From positions 1 through 64,000 of the forward strand of contig JAAVCL010000026.1 in NCBI GenBank assembly GCA_014802335.1: 64,000 bases of DNA, in the 5' to 3' direction. Both the position numbers and the translations under genes were made by a program. The DNA comes from Bacteroides sp. Its GTDB lineage: Bacteria > Bacteroidota > Bacteroidia > Bacteroidales > Muribaculaceae. Within the stretch, counting starts at the first letter, position 1. Each line of letters begins with the position of its first letter. Of this stretch, positions 26,774 through 35,614 are shown one piece after another. The notes under the pieces are model-generated. The model ran no database searches. It worked only from the letters and a program-made list of their open reading frames with translations, and had not been told where the DNA came from.

Positions 26774-29515
26774 TTAGAAGTTGATTTTGAGTTTAATCGA
26801 GAAAGTACGTCCGTAGCTGTAGAACACGCGGAAAGCATTATCCCATGCTCCGGCAGTGTCTGAAAGTGTGTAGGCGTCTTTCACATAATAGTTATTGCAG
26901 AGGTTATTGACATTACCATAGATAGTGGCGTTTACACCTCCGATTTTGAAACGGTAGCTGACGTTGAGGTCAAGTTCGTTGCCGAACGGTATTTTCCATG
27001 GGTCGGCAACATTAATATCGGCACCGTTCTCATAGCTTGATGATGACACTTCATAGTCGGAATAGTTGCGTGCCGAGCAGGTCCAGTCAGCACCTATTCT
27101 GAAGCCTTTGAAGGGACGGAATGTCACGCCAAGGAATGCAGTGGTCTGTGCTGAGCCTCCGATTTTACGTCCCTTTTGGTTAAGAGTGGCGCGCATGTGG
27201 TCGGGCGAAAGAATTCCGGTTGCAAGTGTTCCTTTAAGGTCGGCCAGGGGTTGACCGTCGTTGGTATAGAAGTAACCGGTGGGATTCGAATCCCAGGTCC
27301 AGTCTCCGATAGAGAACATACCGTCAAATTCCATCCAGCTTGTGGCTATGTATTTGGCATTGACTTCGATACCCATATGGCGTGCGTTCACACCCGAAAG
27401 GCTGATGTAGTAATACTGGCCGGTGAGCGGACCGGTGCGTATTTCGCCCGAGCGAGTGGTGGTTTTGTCGCTCTTGTCAAGCCATTTTGTATAGTAGAGG
27501 TTGGCGTTTGCCGAGAATTTGGGTGAGTGGTATCCGTAACCTATTTCTACCGAACCGATTTTTGAGTTCTTAGCCTCCGGGTTGATAATATTACTTGAAG
27601 CCGAGCTGAGGAAAACGCCATAGCTGAAGAAGGGGGCGCGAGAGATGTAACCTCCGTTAATATACACGTTGTTATGACGGTTGATGTTATAGTTCACCCC
27701 TCCTTTTATCGTACCTCCAAGGAAGCTTTTGGTTTCGGAACGTTCATGTTCCTTGTCGTAGAAGAACATGTCGCGACGCCAATAGCTCGTAACATTTAAT
27801 GACCCTGCAAGAATAGTGGTCAGCTTGTTGTCAAGTGCCGTATATTCAGCTTGAGCGTATGCGCCTTCCTGAGCCACATATCCCTTGTAGTTGCGATATA
27901 CGATATCTCCAACTCCGAGTTTCTCGAATTTCCAGTCAGGATTCAACGCTGCTGAGTTATTATATGGTTTTACATCCTTACGGGTCTCGTAGTTCATATA
28001 ATAATCACCTTCATAAAGGTCAACTATCTTGTTGTAGTGGTGGCCGATGTAGTAGCGCACGTCAATACCGCCGGTGAAGGTAAGTTTCTTGGGGATAAAT
28101 TCGTTTTTATATGTTGAAACAAGGCCATACCATTGGTGATCATTATTGCTTGTGGTCATCACCATGTTCGAACCCGCTTCCGATTCCATATTCATGCGTT
28201 GGATAGCTGCATAATCGAATGTGCCGTCGGGGCAGCGGAACAAGGTGTTGAGTTTCCCTTGGCTTGCTCCATACCAGCTGGCATAGCTCAGAGATGTGCC
28301 GTTATATGTGCCATGTCCCTGTCCGCTATAGCCGCCTCCCGTTGAAAACGAACCGTAGATAGTGGTTGAGAGAGAAGATTTATGGTCGATTTGCCAGATA
28401 TGACCTAACGAAATCTGAGGCTTATGGTAGAAATTATAGCCCGAACTTTTACGTTCGCCATGAATGCCATATCCGAAAGTGGGATTATAGCGATAACGAC
28501 TCTCATCGCCCATGTAATTCTGAACTTCCTGCCAGCCTTCGATTGTAAGACCGTCGTTGCGGTCGCGTTTATAGTGGGTCTGGGGAGCTCCGAAAGCTGT
28601 CAATGCTATCTGATGATTATCGCCGATTCTTTTCGAAACGTTCACAAAATAGTTGTAGGAATTGAAGTTTGTGCCTTGAATGTAGCCGTCACCCCATTTC
28701 CGTGAACCAAGCACGGTAATGGCCCAGCCGTTTTTCATAAGACCGGTAGATACCATCATGCCGAAATTGTTCATCAGGTCATTTCCCATGCCATACCATG
28801 CCGAACCTCCACGTTTTGCATCAGTTGAGCGTGTGGTGATATTGATAGTTCCTCCGATTGAGGGCGATGATATGATTGCGGCTCCAAGACCACGCTGTGT
28901 CTGCATATTGCTGGTTACATCGCTTAGTCCGGCCCAGTTGCTCCAATAAACGCCTCCCCATTCCATGTCGTTGACAGGAAGACCGTTGATAAGCATCGCT
29001 ATATTCTCTGACTTGAAACCACGCATGTTGATTTTCGCATCTCCGAATCCACCTCCGTCGGGGGTGGCCCATACACCCGGAGTGGTCTTGAGTACTTCAG
29101 GGAATTCTTGTCCTCCTAACTTTGCCTCGATTTCCGGTGCTGAGATCTGGGATAGTGCAACAGGAGTCTGGCGTGTTTTTGCAACCGATTGAGTCACCAC
29201 GACGTCTTGCAGCATCTTTGAATCCGGATCCATCTTTACTTCACCAAGATTGCTTTTGGGGGCCAGTGAAACGGCCTTGTAGCCCACATACGTAATCTGC
29301 AAATGCTTTGTGTTGTCGGGAACTGAAATGCGGAAGTTTCCGTCAATGTCAGTGTTGGTGCCTATTTTTGTGCCTGGCACCATTACGACAGCACCAATCA
29401 GGGGTTCTCCCTGTTCGTCAATTACCTGGCCGCGACACACCACATCCGCCCATGCTCCTACGGAGAAGGCAGTGGTGGCAACTATCGTCGCACCCGAGAG
29501 AATTAGTCTCTTCAT
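26774..29515 (-). CDS. TonB-dependent receptor with carboxypeptidase-like N-terminal domain
   Basis: The 913-residue outer-membrane transporter has a signal peptide (1-23), a CarboxypepD_reg-like beta domain (about 25-105; GQVIDEQGEPLIGAVV, ITYVGYKAVSL), a TonB-box-like DVVVT, and a plug domain (about 115-235) with VLKTTPGVW, INMRGFKSENIAMLINGLPVND and GGTINITT. The remainder is a 22-strand barrel ending in the terminal Phe (LKINF). The VNDMEWGGVYWSNWAGL segment places it in a subgroup different from classic SusC. Partner lipoprotein follows directly. Substrate cannot be deduced. Confidence 0.9.
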   Translation of the reverse strand: MKRLILSGATIVATTAFSVGAWADVVCRGQVIDEQGEPLIGAVVMVPGTKIGTNTDIDGNFRISVPDNTKHLQITYVGYKAVSLAPKSNLGEVKMDPDSKMLQDVVVTQSVAKTRQTPVALSQISAPEIEAKLGGQEFPEVLKTTPGVWATPDGGGFGDAKINMRGFKSENIAMLINGLPVNDMEWGGVYWSNWAGLSDVTSNMQTQRGLGAAIISSPSIGGTINITTRSTDAKRGGSAWYGMGNDLMNNFGMMVSTGLMKNGWAITVLGSRKWGDGYIQGTNFNSYNYFVNVSKRIGDNHQIALTAFGAPQTHYKRDRNDGLTIEGWQEVQNYMGDESRYRYNPTFGYGIHGERKSSGYNFYHKPQISLGHIWQIDHKSSLSTTIYGSFSTGGGYSGQGHGTYNGTSLSYASWYGASQGKLNTLFRCPDGTFDYAAIQRMNMESEAGSNMVMTTSNNDHQWYGLVSTYKNEFIPKKLTFTGGIDVRYYIGHHYNKIVDLYEGDYYMNYETRKDVKPYNNSAALNPDWKFEKLGVGDIVYRNYKGYVAQEGAYAQAEYTALDNKLTTILAGSLNVTSYWRRDMFFYDKEHERSETKSFLGGTIKGGVNYNINRHNNVYINGGYISRAPFFSYGVFLSSASSNIINPEAKNSKIGSVEIGYGYHSPKFSANANLYYTKWLDKSDKTTTRSGEIRTGPLTGQYYYISLSGVNARHMGIEVNAKYIATSWMEFDGMFSIGDWTWDSNPTGYFYTNDGQPLADLKGTLATGILSPDHMRATLNQKGRKIGGSAQTTAFLGVTFRPFKGFRIGADWTCSARNYSDYEVSSSSYENGADINVADPWKIPFGNELDLNVSYRFKIGGVNATIYGNVNNLCNNYYVKDAYTLSDTAGAWDNAFRVFYSYGRTFSIKLKINF

Positions 29516-29631
29516 AAGGTCTGATTTAAGTGATTGTTGTTTAGGTTAGTATGTTGTCTTAATTATAAATCTTCTGCGCGTCAATTTTTCCCGCGTCTGT
29601 GTTTTCGGGATGATCTTTAGTATATACGGTG

Positions 29632-29664
29632 CAAATTTAATATTTTTAATTCTTTTTTTACAAT
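29632..29664 (-). promoter_or_regulatory. Promoter for the TonB receptor/lipoprotein operon
   Basis: On the minus strand TAAATTTG (29639-29632) matches the -7 consensus. ATTG lies 21 nt upstream (29664-29661), slightly wider than the usual 19-20. The leader would be about 110 nt. Confidence 0.6.
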
Positions 29665-29722
29665 AAATATAATATATAGGGGCGCGAATTTTAAAAAATG
29701 TTAAACGAAATGAATCCATAAA

Positions 29723-29770
29723 GCTCCCGACCCGGTTGTTAAATATTAAGTTTAAAACCGGGTCGGGAGC
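29723..29770 (-). terminator. Terminator after ribonuclease Z
   Basis: GCTCCCGACCCGGTT (29723-29737) and AACCGGGTCGGGAGC (29756-29770) form a perfect 15-bp stem over an AT-rich loop. It lies 12 nt behind the rnz stop codon; the T tract behind it is short. Confidence 0.75.
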
Positions 29771-29782
29771 CTTGGTTTATGT

Positions 29783-30697
29783 TCAATCAAGATTGAGGAT
29801 TAGTCCTTCTCGATTAAGCACCACATAGGGGAAAACTGATTGCGCTTCTTCTAAAAACAGATTGTCATTTTTATATCGTGATGAATAATGACCTGTGAGA
29901 AGGGTTTTGGCTCCCGCATCGCGGGCGATGGCTGCTGCTTGTCGGGCTGTGGAATGAAATCGGTTTTTAGCTTCGGCACTGTGTTCTTCAAGGTAGGTTG
30001 TTTCATGATAAAGAACATCTACCGGACCGATCTTGGGAGCAATTTCAGGCATGTAGATTGTGTCGCCGATATGAGCGTAACTCAGCGAAGGGTCGGCCGC
30101 GGTTGTGAGTCGTTCGTTCGGTACGATCTGGCCGTTGTCGGTTATATAGTCGTCACCCTCCTTAATTCCTCTTATCTTAGCGACCGGAATGTTGTAAAAA
30201 TCAATCATTTCCCGATTTATGTGCCGTAACTTCGCCTTTTCTTCAAAGATATACCCGACGCAGGGCACACGATGATGCAGTTTTACTGTGCGCACTCTGA
30301 GACCGGCTGTTTCAAATATTGTTGCATCAACAGGCTTTATAATATTGAATTTCAAGTCGAATGTAAGGTCTTTCGCAAAAAAATCAAGAATAGTGCGGAG
30401 AATTTTCTCGCCCTCTTCAAAAGTATGAATTGTAATCGTGCCTCCATAGTTCCCGAGTGCCATTGATGAAATGAGGCCGGGAAGTCCAAGAACGTGATCG
30501 CCATGCAAGTGAGTCAGGAAAATGTGCCGAAGACGTGAAAACTTCAATCCTGCCTTCTGAAACGATCTTTGGGCTCCTTCGCCACAATCTATCATATATA
30601 ATGTGCCGCGGTGATCCACCACTGTGCACGAAGGCAGATGTTTCACAGTTGGCTTTGCCGAACCGCAACCTAATGTGTGTATACTGAATGTTGACAT
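29783..30697 (-). CDS. rnz: Ribonuclease Z
   Basis: This 304-residue metallo-beta-lactamase-fold endonuclease processes the 3' end of tRNA precursors. The zinc motif THLHGDHVLGLPG gives His63, His65, Asp67 and His68. Further ligands appear as the SYAHIGDT region, the YHETTY motif and GHYSSRY near the C-terminus. The N-terminus MSTFSIHTLGCGSAKPT is typical of the family, supporting this start. Length is normal. It is a single gene, divergent from the TonB receptor at 30755. Confidence 0.94.
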   Translation of the reverse strand: MSTFSIHTLGCGSAKPTVKHLPSCTVVDHRGTLYMIDCGEGAQRSFQKAGLKFSRLRHIFLTHLHGDHVLGLPGLISSMALGNYGGTITIHTFEEGEKILRTILDFFAKDLTFDLKFNIIKPVDATIFETAGLRVRTVKLHHRVPCVGYIFEEKAKLRHINREMIDFYNIPVAKIRGIKEGDDYITDNGQIVPNERLTTAADPSLSYAHIGDTIYMPEIAPKIGPVDVLYHETTYLEEHSAEAKNRFHSTARQAAAIARDAGAKTLLTGHYSSRYKNDNLFLEEAQSVFPYVVLNREGLILNLD

Positions 30698-30712
30698 ATT
30701 TTTCTTATCTTA

Positions 30713-30744
30713 TTTGGCAAGATATAAAATTAGATGTAATTTTG
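30713..30744 (+). promoter_or_regulatory. Promoter for the second TonB receptor (near-leaderless)
   Basis: TTTG at 30713-30716, 20 nt spacing, TAATTTTG at 30737-30744. The expected transcript start is about 30748-30751, only a few bases before the ATG at 30755. Confidence 0.7.
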
Positions 30745-30754
30745 CTATGTGAAA

Positions 30755-33025
30755 ATGGAATATTTTAAAATAACGCGAGCATGCGTCATAATATTGGCAT
30801 TGTGGTGTATTGAGCCTGCCTTTGGAGCGGGTGGAAGTACTCCATTGGAAATCGGGCCTCAATTGCGCGATTCCGTTAATGAGTTGCAGGAATTAAATGT
30901 TGTTGCAATAAAACAGGCTGATGCGCTCCGCGATGATGCCGTTTCATCTACAGTGCTGGGTCTCTCTGAGCTTGATAAACTTAATGTGGTGGCACTAAAA
31001 GGTATATCAGATGTAGTGCCTAATTTTTATATACCCGATTATGGATCGCGCATTACCTCTACGATGTATGTCAGAGGTATCGGGGCGCGAATGGATCAGC
31101 CGGCTGTGGGACTTAATATCGACAATGTTCCATTTCTGAATAAGAACGCCTATGATTTTGATTTGGCTGATATTGAGTCGGTCGAAATGTTGCGCGGACC
31201 CCAATCCACTCTTTACGGCCGGAACACGATCGGAGGCCTTATCAATATCACCACATTGTCGCCGATGAGGTTTCAGGGTTGGCGACTCATGGCCCAGGGA
31301 GCCAACGGCAATGACTGGAAGGCTTCGGTGGGGTGGTATCACAAATTCAAAGATAATAAGGCGACTGCAATAATAGGTTCGTTCTCTTACTTAGGTGGTT
31401 TTTTTACCAACCTTTATAACGGTAAGAAGCTCGATAAAGAAATGAGCGGAGCTCTGAGATGGAAATTCGAATGGCGCCCGTCGTCCACACTTTCATTGCG
31501 AAATGCTGCCTCGGCTTCGATTCTGAGACAAGGCGGGTATCCCTATGAATTTGTGGATAAGGGTGAAATAAATTATAACGACACATGCTTTTACAGACGT
31601 TTTATATTTAATGACGGTCTCACATTGTCATGGCGTCATGACAAGTTCACCATGTCTTCAATTACAAGTGTGCAATATCTTGACGACAATATGACTCTTG
31701 ACCAGGATTTCCTGCCACTCCCATATTTCACACTCACACAGAAGCAGAAGGAGATTGCCGTGACAGAAGACATTGTATTCCGTGGCAGTCTTGAAAATGG
31801 ATATTCCTGGACAGCCGGCGGTTTCGGCTTTTTCAAGAATATGAAAATGGAGGCTCCGGTAACATTCAAGGATGCCGGGATTGCCAGTCTTATCGAGCAA
31901 CATCGCAACGAGGCGAATCCGGATTATCCCATCAGTTGGTTCACACGTGAGTTTCCGTTGAATAGCGACTTCCGGATACCCACAGGCGGGGCCGCCATCT
32001 ATCACGAATCGACTTACGAGAACAGTCATTGGAAATTTACAGTCGGAATCCGTCTTGACTGGGAGCATGCCGAACTGGACTATCATTCCGAAAGTCACAC
32101 CGGATATAATAAATATCAGCTTATGCCCGACGGTTCGTATGCACCTTACGGAGTGGTAAATCTTGATATTGATGATCGGGGTCGCCTTAAAAGAAGCTAT
32201 CTGAATTGGCTTCCAAAATTAAGTGTGGTATATAAACTCCCGTTGGAAGGGGAGAACAACGTATATGCCAACGTGGCCAAGGGGTATAAAGTAGGTGGCT
32301 TTAATACCCAGATGTTTTCCGATGTGTTGCAGCAGCGCCTCATGGGTGAAATGGGATTCGGTGCAAAATATGATGTTAATGAAGTGGTGGGTTACAGACC
32401 CGAGTACTCATGGAATTATGAGATAGGTTCGCATCTGTCTTTCCCTTCAATTAAACTGGATGTGGATCTTTCGGCTTTCTATATTGATTGCCGTGATCAA
32501 CAACTCACAATGTTCCCGGCGGGCACAACTACCGGCCGAATTATGACAAATGCCGGGCGCACCCGCAGTGTCGGTATGGAATTTGCTTTTAAATGGATAC
32601 CTGTCTCTTCACTTGAATTAGCAGCCAGCTATGGTTACACCAATGCAAAGTTTGTAAGGTTCTTTAACGGTATAAGCGATTTTAAAGGGAAATATCTGCC
32701 GTATGCTCCTCAAAACACTTTTTTTGCGCAGGCTCAATACACATTCAGTTTAAAAAATTCGTTTTTAAAGACCATAGCGGTTGAAGCCGATGTGCGTGGC
32801 ACCGGTAAAATCTATTGGAATGAAGAAAACTCGTTGGCTCAATCATTTTACCCCCTTCTTGGAGCATCTGTTTCTTTCGATTCAGAAAAGTGGGGTGTTC
32901 AGATATGGGGAAAGAATCTTACTGATACCGATTACCACACTTTCTACTTCATGTCAATGGGAAATGAATTTTTGCAACGGGGGAGACCTCTGCAAATTGG
33001 TGCGACTCTCAGAGTGTTCCTATAA
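30755..33025 (+). CDS. TonB-dependent receptor (siderophore/vitamin type)
   Basis: The 756-residue protein has a signal peptide (about 1-24, ending EPAFG) and no carboxypeptidase-like domain, unlike the receptor at 26774. Its TonB-box region is followed by a plug (about 75-170) with STMYVRGIGARMDQPAVGL, DIESVEMLRGPQSTLYGRNTIGGLINITT-type motifs, and a barrel ending GATLRVFL. This is closer to the iron-siderophore receptor group than to SusC. The start is the ATG at 30755; a GTG two codons earlier is also in frame, and an ATG at 30746 runs straight into a stop. No dedicated partner lipoprotein is coupled to it. Confidence 0.9.
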   Translation: MEYFKITRACVIILALWCIEPAFGAGGSTPLEIGPQLRDSVNELQELNVVAIKQADALRDDAVSSTVLGLSELDKLNVVALKGISDVVPNFYIPDYGSRITSTMYVRGIGARMDQPAVGLNIDNVPFLNKNAYDFDLADIESVEMLRGPQSTLYGRNTIGGLINITTLSPMRFQGWRLMAQGANGNDWKASVGWYHKFKDNKATAIIGSFSYLGGFFTNLYNGKKLDKEMSGALRWKFEWRPSSTLSLRNAASASILRQGGYPYEFVDKGEINYNDTCFYRRFIFNDGLTLSWRHDKFTMSSITSVQYLDDNMTLDQDFLPLPYFTLTQKQKEIAVTEDIVFRGSLENGYSWTAGGFGFFKNMKMEAPVTFKDAGIASLIEQHRNEANPDYPISWFTREFPLNSDFRIPTGGAAIYHESTYENSHWKFTVGIRLDWEHAELDYHSESHTGYNKYQLMPDGSYAPYGVVNLDIDDRGRLKRSYLNWLPKLSVVYKLPLEGENNVYANVAKGYKVGGFNTQMFSDVLQQRLMGEMGFGAKYDVNEVVGYRPEYSWNYEIGSHLSFPSIKLDVDLSAFYIDCRDQQLTMFPAGTTTGRIMTNAGRTRSVGMEFAFKWIPVSSLELAASYGYTNAKFVRFFNGISDFKGKYLPYAPQNTFFAQAQYTFSLKNSFLKTIAVEADVRGTGKIYWNEENSLAQSFYPLLGASVSFDSEKWGVQIWGKNLTDTDYHTFYFMSMGNEFLQRGRPLQIGATLRVFL

Positions 33026-33245
33026 TTTCAGTGTGTCCATATAATAAGTCTTATCCTCGAAGTTATTTTTTAAATTTTAGTGGTTGAAGGTAGCTGCATG
33101 CAGGCGCGGTTACAATATGTTAACTTACACAATCGTTAATAGATAACTAATAAGACCGATTTCTTTCAAAAAGTTGATTGTTTTGAACGAAGCTGTATTA
33201 TACACGGTCTCGGGTTCTGTAAGAATGTGGTTATAAATTTCTGTT

Positions 33246-33341
33246 GCTCTATAAGAATACGATTAAACGGTTTTAGAGCTAAATTTACTTCCGTTGTTAC
33301 GGAAGTGTAACTGAAAATAGTGGAGAACTGTCTTATAGAGC
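33246..33341 (+). ncRNA. Candidate structured leader element of unknown class
   Basis: GCTCTATAAGA (33246-33256) pairs perfectly with TCTTATAGAGC (33331-33341). Within it a perfect 8-bp hairpin, ACTTCCGT-TGTT-ACGGAAGT, lies at 33287-33306. It sits in the 413-nt gap between the TonB receptor and the lipoprotein at 33439. I see none of the conserved motifs of cobalamin, TPP or SAM riboswitches. The strand is assigned from the downstream gene. The remainder of the gap is AT-rich with no convincing promoter. Confidence 0.45.
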
Positions 33342-33438
33342 GATAACAAATAGTTAAATTTAAGTTAAGACGCATCCTTCCTCGTAAACTTGTAAGTTTA
33401 ACCGGCTTTAATGTCGAAAATAATAAATACAGAAAATA

Positions 33439-34359
33439 ATGAGAAACTATTTACTTTTAGGGGCTCTCCTTGCGTGTGGAATGGCTCTCACTGCATGTAG
33501 TGATAATGCTTCAGATCCATCAAGTGAAACAACAAATCCGATTCCCACATACAATCTTTTTACGGATGCCACAGGTTCGTCGGCTCCATTTGTCGGTACC
33601 GGAATTTACAGATACACCATGACCTTCCCGGCCAACACAGTGTCGGTAAGTGTTTCATCCATGCCTGTGCCCGGCGGTGCAACATTAAATTTTGCTACTG
33701 ATCCCGTTAAGTTTACTGCATCTTACCTGAGTATGCCCGACGGGAAACGTGCGGAGGTTATAAAATTTGGTAATGTGGTGGCTAACACTCCTGCAGTTTC
33801 AAATTTAAATTGTGTTTTGACTCAGGCAGCTTATGCACCCGAAAATGTAACTATCCCGGGGATTGAAAAACGTTACCTCCCCAGTGAACTTCAACACTTC
33901 ACTGTAATGCAGTATGATTACAATCATTGGAAAGTTCGCACCTTCTGGCCCGACATGACTTTTCATGGAACAACCAATACATCGGGTGCGACAATGGCTG
34001 AACCATTCTCGACCACCATTACCTCCTACAGAATTGTAATGCATATCAACGATGATAAATCTATCGGAAACAAAGCCGATATTATAATTTATAACAGCGC
34101 GTTTGCTGCAAATATGCCCTCTCTGAATATTGTGGTTAAAGATTTGGATCTCACTTTCAGCAATGCAGGTTATGAAGTGTCCGGTTCAGATGTAGTGCCC
34201 TACATGATAGAGGCAGGAGAATTGCAACCCACGCCGAGATTTATTTTCAACAATATTCGTTTCTCTGTTACCGGAGATCTCACTGATGTCAATGCAGACT
34301 TCCAGGTTGCCCAGATATTCAACGGTTCTTTCACCGGATCTTCAATCTTGTCTGAATAA
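33439..34359 (+). CDS. Lipoprotein of unknown function
   Basis: The 306-residue protein has a lipoprotein signal with lipobox LTAC (Cys20). The mature part is beta-rich, with two similar-looking sections, RYTMTFPANTVSVSVSSMPV and (later) SYRIVMHINDDKSIGNKADI, suggesting two immunoglobulin-like or lipocalin-like domains. No enzyme motif was recognised. It is separated from the upstream receptor by a structured 413-nt gap and ends at a terminator, so it is probably transcribed alone. Confidence 0.75.
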   Translation: MRNYLLLGALLACGMALTACSDNASDPSSETTNPIPTYNLFTDATGSSAPFVGTGIYRYTMTFPANTVSVSVSSMPVPGGATLNFATDPVKFTASYLSMPDGKRAEVIKFGNVVANTPAVSNLNCVLTQAAYAPENVTIPGIEKRYLPSELQHFTVMQYDYNHWKVRTFWPDMTFHGTTNTSGATMAEPFSTTITSYRIVMHINDDKSIGNKADIIIYNSAFAANMPSLNIVVKDLDLTFSNAGYEVSGSDVVPYMIEAGELQPTPRFIFNNIRFSVTGDLTDVNADFQVAQIFNGSFTGSSILSE

Positions 34360-34380
34360 GAAAACTTAATTATATAAATA

Positions 34381-34420
34381 GAGGTCGTACCGTAATTCAC
34401 GTTGCCGGTGCGACCTCTTA
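34381..34420 (+). terminator. Terminator before the nuo/atp operon
   Basis: GAGGTCGTACCG and CGGTGCGACCTC pair (one T-G pair) over a 13-nt loop, followed by TTATATTTT. Confidence 0.8.
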
Positions 34421-34501
34421 TATTTTGGCCTGATTCTGGAAAATGTTTATTCAAGTTCATTGGAATGGCATAGAATTCAAACAAAATTATGGCAAATTTT
34501 A

Positions 34502-34533
34502 TTTGTCGTTTTAGGAAAAATTACCTAATTTTG
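34502..34533 (+). promoter_or_regulatory. Promoter of the nuo/atp operon
   Basis: TTTG at 34502-34505, 20 nt spacing, TAATTTTG at 34526-34533. The transcript would begin near 34537, with a leader of about 68 nt before nuoA. It is the only consensus promoter I see in the 18-kb energy block. Confidence 0.75.
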
Positions 34534-34604
34534 TGCAACACATAGCATCGTGTTTTCAGGATGTATTGCTAATGAAATGCTAATTAATTAAATAAAAGCA
34601 AGAT

Positions 34605-34976
34605 ATGAATTTATTGTGCGAAATAGGCAATGGCGCATTATCCATCACCGCGACCCTAACCGGAATCGGGCTCGTATTTGCCGCCCTGCTTATAGCAAAA
34701 TTGATTTCACCGAAATCGTATTCAGTAAAGAAAGCCGAGCCGTATGAATGTGGTATTCCAACCCGTGGTGAATCCATGATTCAGTTCAAGGCCGGCTATT
34801 ATATTTTTGCGATTCTGTTCCTCCTCTTTGATGTGGAAGTTGTGTTCCTTTATCCTTGGGCAACCGTTATGCGTAGTCTTGGAGCACAAGGCATCCTTTG
34901 CATCGCGATCTTTATGTTTGTACTTATTATGGGCCTTGCTTACGCATGGCGGAAAGGAGCGCTTAAATGGGATTAG
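34605..34976 (+). CDS. nuoA: NADH-quinone oxidoreductase subunit A
   Basis: This small membrane subunit of complex I (123 residues) has three transmembrane helices. The conserved loop is [25 protein letters not shown] (about 45-69), with the family's Cys in YECG, and the second helix carries [15 protein letters not shown]. It sits at the junction of membrane and peripheral arms near the quinone site. It is first in the operon and overlaps nuoB by 10 nt. Confidence 0.94.
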   Translation: MNLLCEIGNGALSITATLTGIGLVFAALLIAKLISPKSYSVKKAEPYECGIPTRGESMIQFKAGYYIFAILFLLFDVEVVFLYPWATVMRSLGAQGILCIAIFMFVLIMGLAYAWRKGALKWD

Positions 34977-35581
34977 ACAATATTAAAAGCATGTCCCGCG
35001 AGGACTTCAAGAATAACGATTATATTGATAAGCTCGTTGAGGAACTCAATGCTACCGGTGCGAATGTAATGGTAGGTAAGTTCGACGATCTCATTAACTG
35101 GGGTGTTGCCAACTCGTTGTGGCCCTTGACCTTCGGAACAAGTTGCTGTGCAATCGAATTTATGAGTCTTGGAGCTGCACGTTATGACATGGCTCGCTTC
35201 GGATTTGAAGTTGCGCGTAACTCTCCCCGTCAGGCAGACTATGTGATGGTTCAAGGCACAATCGTTCATCGTATGGCCCCTGTGATGCGGCGTTTATACG
35301 AGCAGCTTGCCGAACCGAAATATGTGATCGCTTGCGGTGGCTGCGCTGTTTCCGGCGGCCCGTTCAAAAATTCATATTGTGTTGTGCCGGGTGTGGATCA
35401 GATTCTTCCCGTCGATGTCTTTATTCCGGGTTGTCCGCCCCGTCCCGAAGCTATGTTCTATGGCTTGATGCAGCTGCAAAGAAAAATTAAGGTTCAGAAA
35501 TTCTTTGGTGGCGTGAATCGTAAAGAAAAAATTGAAGAATTTTTTGCCGAGCATCCTGAAGAAAAAGGCCAGATCGGTTAA
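34967..35581 (+). CDS. nuoB: NADH-quinone oxidoreductase subunit B
   Basis: NuoB holds the terminal iron-sulfur cluster N2, which passes electrons to quinone. The four cysteine ligands are visible: tandem Cys60-Cys61 in [11 protein letters not shown], Cys126 in GGCAVSGG and Cys156 in [10 protein letters not shown]. The 204-residue length is normal. Translation starts inside the end of nuoA, so the two are coupled. The C-terminal 20 residues are charged and variable. Confidence 0.95.
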   Translation: MGLDNIKSMSREDFKNNDYIDKLVEELNATGANVMVGKFDDLINWGVANSLWPLTFGTSCCAIEFMSLGAARYDMARFGFEVARNSPRQADYVMVQGTIVHRMAPVMRRLYEQLAEPKYVIACGGCAVSGGPFKNSYCVVPGVDQILPVDVFIPGCPPRPEAMFYGLMQLQRKIKVQKFFGGVNRKEKIEEFFAEHPEEKGQIG

Positions 35582-35614
35582 TTCTGTAACCAAACCTAAC
35601 ATCCCGTTATTGAA

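Noticed and set aside
33026-33438. Cobalamin or other known riboswitch linked to the TonB receptor
   Set aside because: The gap lies downstream of the receptor and none of the conserved riboswitch motifs I know is present.
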